A stretch of DNA of 64,000 nt from Diplolepis rosae. Its lineage: Eukaryota > Arthropoda > Insecta > Hymenoptera > Diplolepididae. Position 1 is the first letter of the stretch. Each line of letters begins with the position of its first letter. Location of the stretch: assembly GCA_030998225.1 (NCBI GenBank), contig JAPYXD010000755.1, forward strand, positions 3,397,501 through 3,461,500, written 5' to 3'. The notes under the pieces are model-generated. The model did no database searches, was not told the DNA's origin, and saw only the letters and a program-made list of their open reading frames with translations. A program made the position numbers and the translations under genes. Below are positions 56,922 to 64,000 of this stretch, piece by piece.

Positions 56922-57161
56922 GTGTTGGGGAATAGAAGTGGTGGTTATGAGTGGCCTTTACCATCGCCTACACCACCACCGCCATTGCCTACACCACCAC
57001 CATCATCGCCTACACCGCCGCCATCGCCTATACCACCATCTTGCGAAGACGACGACGATGTGCAATACCATCAGCGAAAAAAACATAAAAATCGAAGAAT
57101 GAGAAGTCGCAAACACCGGCACAGGCACCGCCGCTGTTTTAATTTCTTTATATTAAATTAA
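56922..57161 (+). CDS. Proline-rich, basic-tailed hypothetical ORF
   Basis: 79 codons of (S/T)PPP-type repeats (SPTPPPPLPTPPPSSPTPPP) encoded by imperfect CACCACCACC/CATCGCCTA repeats, then an acidic DDDD, then a strongly basic HRKK/RHRHRR tail. The track start is TTG; the frame is open upstream, possibly from an acceptor-like TATTCAG at about 56887. It lies between element L and the Polinton polymerase, so it could be an exon end or a core-like protein of the Polinton. I do not recognise it. Confidence 0.3.
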   Translation: MLGNRSGGYEWPLPSPTPPPPLPTPPPSSPTPPPSPIPPSCEDDDDVQYHQRKKHKNRRMRSRKHRHRHRRCFNFFILN

Positions 57162-57542
57162 TACATAAATTATCTCCCGGCATTAAAAAATAATCAAGTT
57201 GATAATTTAATTTTAATTATTTTACAAGCCTGCTTGCTATGTAGGCTTTGCTGTCTCTTTATGTATCTAGACTTTCATGTCAAGACCACTATGAATGCGC
57301 ACTATGCTATTAGTCTGTATCTTAAACTTGCATGCACCTATTGCCTTTGTTTCATTTATTCCGCATGCGTAGTAAGAAAAAAAGAATGATCTGCGCAGGC
57401 GTAGAATTTTAGTGGGATGGATTGAATTAAAGTGGGGTAATTTTGGCAAAGTGGGGACAGCTTCTATAACACTGGGGACTGGAACGCTTCGAAAGTATTC
57501 TATCGCTTCATCGGATGCACCGTTCATCGAGCAGCTCCGAAA
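57162..57542. other. Spacer, no gene seen
   Basis: No recognisable coding or repeat feature. Confidence 0.5.
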
Positions 57543-57710
57543 ATGACCAACGAGAAAAGAAACAAGATGTCCAGACAAGAAGACAATCATCGATTACTTA
57601 AAGATTGTGCAGTACTCATCCCGCATATCGAAAATGCTTTAGCTTTATTATCTAAATCTAGTAATGTAAATCTTGTACACATTAACCGATGGGTGGAAAC
57701 TGTACTGTAA
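57543..57710 (+). CDS. Small ORF upstream of Polinton polymerase
   Basis: 55 codons from ATG 57543 (MTNEKRNKMSRQEDNHRLL) to TAA 57708-57710, overlapping the start of the polymerase ORF in another frame. Helical, leucine-rich (HIENALALLSKSSNV). Possibly a small Polinton protein or part of the polymerase N-terminal region displaced by a frameshift. No family recognised. Confidence 0.3.
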   Translation: MTNEKRNKMSRQEDNHRLLKDCAVLIPHIENALALLSKSSNVNLVHINRWVETVL

Positions 57711-60700
57711 ATCTAAGTACCCTAAATAAGGTATTAAGAACGCCAGGTCTTACCACCCAGCACAAACAGAGATGTTTAAATATTATTCGACAGATTACGT
57801 GTCTCAGTGCCCGATTTGATGCACTATTGATACGAGGCATAGGTGTAGAAAGTAATGATTTAATTAGAAATAGAGTGCGTTGGGGAGAATGTGATGCTGC
57901 ATTTAAGCGTCGACTGCAAACTGGCGTCATTATAAACCTTATTCATAAGGATATCAACAATTTTTTAAATGATTTATTCACTCTATTTGCAGAGCGTGTG
58001 AAAGATGCATTAAACAGGCATGGAGCGTTAAAAGTGTACGCTGTACTCGTTTTAAAGTTTACTAGAGTATTTAGTGGTGAAGAACAGATTGCGTCTAAAT
58101 CTTTCATTGCCAAAACTCGTGACCTATTCGCTACAACTCTCGTAGGTGATTGGTTTAACGACCATGTTAAACAACCAATCTTAAGAGATGTTGAAGAGTT
58201 TGAAGAAAACGGCTCTGATTGAAAACTACATTTGATTGAGCGATTCGAAATTAACATAAATAAATACAATCCCATGCGTGCAAGTTCGTATATCGATTTG
58301 CCGCAGCAAATTAAGAGGAAGCAAGCTTGTGTGAATATAAAAAATCTAGACAATCAATGTTTTAAATGGGCAATATTGTCCGCGTTGCATCCTGTTAATA
58401 GAAAAGATAACAATTATCGCGTATTTAAGTATAAGAAGTATGAGTCCGAGTTAAATATCACAGGAATAGATTTTCCTGTGACATTGAAAGACCTTGCTAA
58501 ATTTGAACAGCAGAACAATATTTCTGTTAATGTATATGGTCTCACTAGAAAAAAGTGGAAGTTCAACACTGTTCTTTTACACCTAACATCACAAAAAACA
58601 GAAATAAATGAGAATCTTCTACGTGTAGAAGATTATTATACAAATGAATATGATTATCTCGACGATTATGACGATGATGAGGGTATTGAACCTTCAAATT
58701 TCCATTATGTATGGATAAAAAATTTGTCTCTACTTGTTAATAATCAATTTTCCAGTGATGGTCATAAAAAACATATTTGTGATCGGTGCCTACATCATTT
58801 TATTAGCGGGATAAAATTGATTAACCACAAAACAGATTGCAAGAAGATGAATCGCTGCAAAATTATACTATCCAAAGAAGGTAAAAATATCGTCGAATTT
58901 AAAAATTATAATAATAAGGAAAAGGTTTCATTTGTCATTTACGCTGACTGCGAATGTTTTCTGAGGCCAATAAATGAGTCTCAAGAACGTAACTCTAATA
59001 CTGAAGTTTTTGAGAGGCATGAGCTTTTTGACATCGGCTATTATCTGAAGTGTAGCTGTGATGAATCACTTTCTGGGTATCACTCATGTCCCGATGGTAT
59101 GGGTCCCTCCAAGTGGTTTGCTGAAGATTTAAAGCAACTGGCTGAGGACGCTGAAACTGTCTTCATGTGCCCTATCCCCATGGACCAGCTGACACACGAT
59201 CAGAAAGCGGCTTATAGACAAGCGACTGAATGTCATGTATGCGAAAAGTCTATTTTTCTTGGTCAGATAAAGGTTAGAGATCATTGTCACCTGACCGGCA
59301 AATATCGCGGATCAGCGCACGAAGAGTGTAATCTAAACTATCAAGATTCGCAAGCAATACCAGTTGTTTTTCATAATTTAAGCGGATACGATGCTCATTT
59401 TATAATAAGAGATTTTTGGACTTATTTTGATGGAAAAGTTGATCTTCTCCCATTAAATAAAGAAAAATATAATGCTTTTACAAAGCATGTTAAAGGGAGT
59501 TTCGTCAGCTTTAGATTTATAGATTCGTTTAGACTTATGGCTTCATCTTTAGAAAAATTAGCTTCATACTTACATAATTATAAAATTGTATATTCCGAGT
59601 TTTCCAACGTAAGCAGTGGAATGATCAGATTAGTGACACGTAAAGGAGTTTTGCCTTATGAGTATTTTGACTCGAAAGAGAGACTTTTAGAAAAAGAACT
59701 GCCATCGAAAGAGCAGTTTTATAGTACACTTAATGATTCCAGTATGTCAGATGATGACTATATGCATGCTCAGAACGTATGGTCAGCTTTTAAGTGTCAA
59801 AGTCTTGGTGACTATGTAAAATTATATATGAAAACAGACGTGTTGCTCTTAGCAGATATCTTTGAAAATTTCCGAGAGCAGTGTCTAAATGCTTATAAAT
59901 TAGATCCAGCACATTACTATAATACTCCTGGCTTGACCTGGGATGCTATGTTAAAGTATACTAAAATAAGATTAGAACTCCTGACTGACGTCGATAAACT
60001 CATGTTTGTTGAACGAGATATTAGAGGCGGCATCAGTCAATGTTGCAACCGCTACGCTAAAGCCAACAATCCATATATGGACGTTTACGATGAAACTCAG
60101 GATATCAATTATTTGGTATACTTTGATGCAAACAACTTGTACGGTTAGGCAATGACGCAACCACTCCTTTACGGTCGTTTCGAGTGGGTGACAAATGTAG
60201 ATGATTATTTCAATTTTGATATTTCTAATCATTCTCCTGTTGGTTACATTCTTGAAGTTGATTTAGATTATCCGGAAGAAATTCATGATACACATAGCGG
60301 CTTACCTTTTTGCTCCGAACACTCTAAACAACCCAATGGGCACACGATATTAGAAACGTTTATGCGACGTTCTACAAACGTTCTAGGCACATCCCAAAGT
60401 CCAATGTCCGAAAGACGTTCCAAAAATGTTCTAAGAACGTATTTCGGACATTGGACATTGGGATGTTCCTAGAACGTTTGTAGAATGTTACATAAACGTT
60501 TATAATATCATGTGCCCATTGGCAAAAAGAATGTGGGTTTTATGAAAGACGAATGTAGCGGTCAAATTGTAACAGAGTTTGTTGGATTGCGGAGTAAAAT
60601 GTATAGCATTCTAGTCAACGGCCAAGATTTTGTCAAAAAGGCAAAAAGTATACGAGCAGGTATAGTTTATAAGACTATTGGTTTTTACGATTATGTCGAG

Positions 60701-60806
60701 TTTCAAAGTGACATGCTCGATAACATGTCTAGTATTATATCGACCCCAATTCATAGAATTTTTGTTCATTTCTCGTTATTTTGGCATAAGGTCAGTTTCT
60801 TCTTAT
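57689..60806 (+). pseudogene. Polinton/Maverick protein-primed DNA polymerase B (pPolB)
   Basis: Frame from ATG-like 57689 with TGA 58220-58222 and TAG 60146-60148, both in phase. The N-terminal part is followed by NINKYNPMRASSYIDLP and the zinc-like CDRCLHHF...H...C. The exonuclease area has YADCECF, an HNH-like insert (CHVCEKS, DHCHLTGKYRGSAHEECN) and HNLSGYDAHFI. The polymerase motif A region is DANNLYG at 60128-60148. A MITE (about 60346-60525) follows, and then the C-terminal MKDECSGQIVTEFVGLRSKMYS. The palm motifs B and C (with the expected catalytic Asp pair) are absent, so several hundred residues are deleted. Normally it replicates Polintons by protein priming. Inactive. Confidence 0.88.
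60346..60525. repeat. Palindromic MITE inside pPolB
   Basis: Inverted repeat starting GGCACACGATATTAGAAACG at the left, mirrored at 60500-60525. The inner arms carry GTTCTACAAACGTTCTAGG and GTCCAATGTCCGAAA. About 180 bp and almost wholly palindromic. It sits where the polymerase palm region has been lost. Confidence 0.82.
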
Positions 60807-60810
60807 TTTT

Positions 60811-61990
60811 ACATTCTCATCATGGATGAGAAGGTATTGGTTTTATGTGAAAAATGACTTTCGAAAATTTCATCAAATCTTTACGTTTTGAGACCCCCTG
60901 AGTCAGAAAAAAGGGTTTTTACGAAAGTGTCTGTCTGTCTGTAGGTCGTGTGCGGCATAACTCTCGACAGAATTATCAGATTGAATTGAGCTTTGGTACA
61001 CTTTATCGGAGCCGAAAAAGTAAGGACAAGTTCGTTAACCAGCCACATCCAATCAAAATTAAGGGATTGAGCACTACTTTTGTGTTTTTGAAAATCATTT
61101 TTTAAAAAAATAAAAAATTTCAATACTGGTTTTTGATAGTGCTCATAAATCTCTACAAATTATCCTGATAACATTTTTTTATTAAATCAAAATTAGAAAT
61201 GTCACGGCATATTCAAATTCGAAAAAAGTCAATATCAAAATTCCATTTTCAAGTTAAATTATACGAGATACGGAAAAACGTTATGATACAATATTATTTT
61301 TTACATAAAGACCTATAAATTTGAATTGTAACATTTTTTCATAAGATGCATATTTTTCTTATTAATTTAAAAAAAAAACCATTGCAAATGCAAAATTCAA
61401 TTTTTTAACAATAATATGTGAAATACGAAAAAAACGTAAGAATACAAAGTTCGTTTCAAAAAGATTTACAAATTTTGTCTGACGCAGTTTCTGATAAAAC
61501 ATATATTTTTCGTTTCAATTCCAAAAAATTCGATTGAAATTCAAAAATTCCATTTTTTAGACAAAATATGTGAGTTACAAAAAAAACGTTTAGATGGAAA
61601 ATTGTTTGCCTAAATACGGTCTACAAATTCTCATTGAGACATTTCGGGACAGGATGTATATTTTATGTTTTGATTTTTAATATTAAAAAAATTCGATTTT
61701 TTTCACCAAAATATGTGAGATACGAAATAAGCGTTATTCTGCAAAATCGTTTCCTTAAATAAAGTCTACGATTGTTTTTCCTTTTTGAGATATTTGGAAG
61801 AAAATAAATTTATTAATAATCATGTAATTTATTAAAAAGTTACAAAAATGCATACAGAAAATCGAGCGCGAAGTGCGAGTGTCATGATGAGAATGTGTTC
61901 CTTAAGGCCGATAGAGCCTTAAGTAAATTGAATTTCCTGTTTCACTTAAACTGAAAAAGAAACTTAGTGAATTTGAGAAAATGACTAATT
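60811..61990. mobile_element. AT-rich insertion with short TIRs and internal repeats
   Basis: ACATTCTCATCATG near 60811 is mirrored by CATGATGAGAATGT ending at about 61893. The ~1.1-kb stretch splits sequence that is continuous in the second copy at 63060-63070. Inside, at about 61255-61770, four degenerate ~150-bp units each contain 'atatgtgagatacgaaaaaacgtt'. No transposase ORF, so non-autonomous or unclassified. The exact right boundary is uncertain (61893-61990). Confidence 0.6.
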
Positions 61991-64000
61991 TTTTCTGAAT
62001 ACAATTATCACTATTAGATTTAAAATTGCGCAAAAAGAAAGAAAGGCAAACGTTTCGACCACATATGGGGGCCCTCTTCAGAGCCATAAATTCGAAAATT
62101 AATTCAAAATTTCTGTATAAGATTAGAATATAGGAGATAATTAAAAAAGGGTTATCATAGAAAATAAAAACTTATCTCATAGCTTGCAATTCGAAATGAA
62201 GTAGTCCAGTATGTAGCATCACGAATTGAAAAAATATTTAAAGCTCACTGTAAATAAAAAACCGGATAAAGTGAAGTAATATAAAACATTTTGCACACGA
62301 ACTGACCGGAATTTCTTTTTTTTTAAGTTGTATTATTAAAGAAGGATGCCAAATTGGTTCTCAATGAAAAACGCGAACACGGTTTACATTTATGAAAACT
62401 TTTTGTGAAGACTTTGTTACCGGCGTCTCTCACAGAATGATCTGAACTGTTTTAAAAACCGACTAGGGACATGTGGCTCTGCTGACCGAAAATTTTTTTC
62501 CTATAAGCAATCTTGAGAGGTTCTTTTCCTCCTTATAGAAGACTATCGTCCTGTACCTAGTTAAGAAATTCGAGACGTTTATGATGATTTTCACGAGTGG
62601 ACGAAGGAGTTTATTTTTCAAGGAAACGGATTTTGAATATAAGCTTCACGGACAATCCATTCAACACTGAATTTGCAAGCAAGTCGTTACATAAACATAA
62701 AATATTATAAAATCTATATATGTAATTTTACTCAATATTTAAAAAAATTGAAAGTTGTTTATTTTCTCATTCAGATTTATTCTTAGATGTTTTGAAAAAA
62801 TAATAATAAATTTATCTTTAAAAATTAATAAAAATGCAATTTAAATTTTCGTGATATTAAGTATCAAATTTGAAAGTATTATTAAATTTAACTAGTTCTG
62901 AAAATGGTCAGAACTGTGAGATAAACTAGCTTTATAGTGAATGTGCCATTATCAAATTTCAAAGTGACATGTTTGATAACATGTCTAGTATTATATCGAC
63001 CCCAATTCATAGAATTTTTGTTCATTTCTCGTTATTTTGGCATAAGGTCAGTTTCTTCTTATTTTTTCTGATTAAAATTATCACTATTAGATTTAAAATT
63101 GCGCAAAAAGAAAGAAAGGCAAACGTTTCGGCCACATATGGGGGCCCTCTTCAGAGCCATAAATTCGAAAATTAATTCAAAATTTCTGTATAAGATTAGA
63201 ATATAGAAGATAATTAAAAAAGGGTTATCATAGAAAATAAAAACTTATATCATAGCTTGCAATTCAAAATGAAGTAGCCCAGTATGTAGCATCACGAATT
63301 GAAAATATTTAAAGCTCACTTTAAATAAAAAACCGGATAAAATGAAATAATATAAAACATTTCGCACACGAACCGACCGGAATTTTTTTTTTCTTAAATT
63401 TTATTATTAAAGAAGGATGCCAAAGTGGTTCTCAATGGCAAAACGCGAACACGGTTTACATTTATGAAAACTTTTTTTGAAGACTTTGTTAGCGGAGTCT
63501 CTCACAGAATGATGTGAACTGATTTAAAAACAGATTCGGGACATGTGGCTTTGCTGACAGACAATTTTTTTTCCTATAAGCAATCCTGAGAGGTTCTTTT
63601 CCTCCTTGAAGAAGACTATTGTCGTATACCTAGTTAAGAAATTTGAGACGTTTAAGATGATTTACACGAGTGGACGATGGCGTTTATTTTTCAAGAAAAA
63701 GATTTTGTATATTAGCTTCACGGACAATCCATTTAATACTGCATTTACAAGCAAGGTGTTTTATAAACATAAAAAATTATAATATCTATGCATGTAATTT
63801 TACTCAATATTTGAAAAAATTGAAAGTTGTTTATTTTATCATTCATATTTATTTTGAGATGTTTTGAAAAAATAACAATAAATTTATCTTTAAAAGTTAA
63901 CAAAAATGCAATTTAAATATTCTTGATATTAAGACAAAATCGTTTTCTTGAAAAATAAACGCCTTCGTCCACTCGTGAAAATCATCACAAACGTCTCAAA
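61991..64000. repeat. Tandem ~1-kb duplication, AT-rich, with terminal inverted copy
   Basis: 61995-62850 is repeated at 63075-63930. The second copy is preceded by 62957-63067, which repeats the end of the pPolB sequence at 60700-60810. The last ~65 bp (63935-64000) is an inverted copy of 62572-62635 and 63647-63710. No gene recognised; the 62969-63175 frame is only the repeated polymerase tail. Confidence 0.8.

Noticed and set aside
1..64000. CRISPR arrays, bacterial operons, rRNA
   Set aside because: None seen; direct repeats here are LTRs, leader repeats and microsatellites.

Overview
This is an AT-rich arthropod window, most likely from an insect and possibly a hymenopteran. I find no ordinary host gene, rRNA or tRNA gene, CRISPR array or bacterial-type operon. 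Nearly everything recognisable is mobile DNA: two large Ty3/Gypsy-type retrovirus-like elements, R1-like LINEs, mariner and Tc1-like transposons, a THAP-encoding P-like element, foldback/MITE elements and a Polinton DNA polymerase. The insect assignment is inferred from this combination, not from a host gene.

Layout. 0.5-8.3 kb: degenerate R1-like LINE pieces, an old LTR fragment and a foldback. 8351-10482: a solo LTR with a perfect 5-bp target duplication. 10673-30860: 'element G', plus strand, with a 5' LTR, a tRNA-Gly primer site, a polypurine tract and a truncated 3' LTR. Its order is pol (RT, RNase H, integrase), a CARD-like ORF, a chuvirus-type glycoprotein, an ORF with three dsRNA-binding domains and a CCHC knuckle, a second F-type envelope, and two paralogous CxxC zinc-module ORFs. 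It is broken by stops and frameshifts, lacks gag and the protease core, and carries nested insertions (foldback 11797-13014, P-like 22020-25233, Tc1-like 27609-28365, LINE 29172-30182, mariner about 30853-32152).

34491-56835: 'element L', minus strand, a younger errantivirus-like element with about 2-kb LTRs, a tRNA-Leu primer site, two small leader ORFs, gag, protease, RT/RNase H, an extra cellular-type RNase H1 domain, integrase and F-type env. It is a composite: a 4.2-kb LTR-leader segment sits inside pol, flanked by duplicated pol sequence, with 3-bp microhomology at both joins. 56.9-64 kb: a proline-rich ORF, a Polinton protein-primed DNA polymerase pseudogene carrying a MITE and missing its palm core, then a 1.2-kb insertion and tandemly duplicated AT-rich repeats.

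The most interesting object is element G. Its accessory genes suggest a retrovirus-like agent that may have interfered with apoptosis (CARD) and RNA interference (dsRBDs) and had two unrelated glycoproteins. Five of its six accessory ORFs start just after a splice-acceptor-like sequence, which suggests expression from alternatively spliced subgenomic RNAs. Domain calls come from reading motifs by eye; the functional roles are inference.
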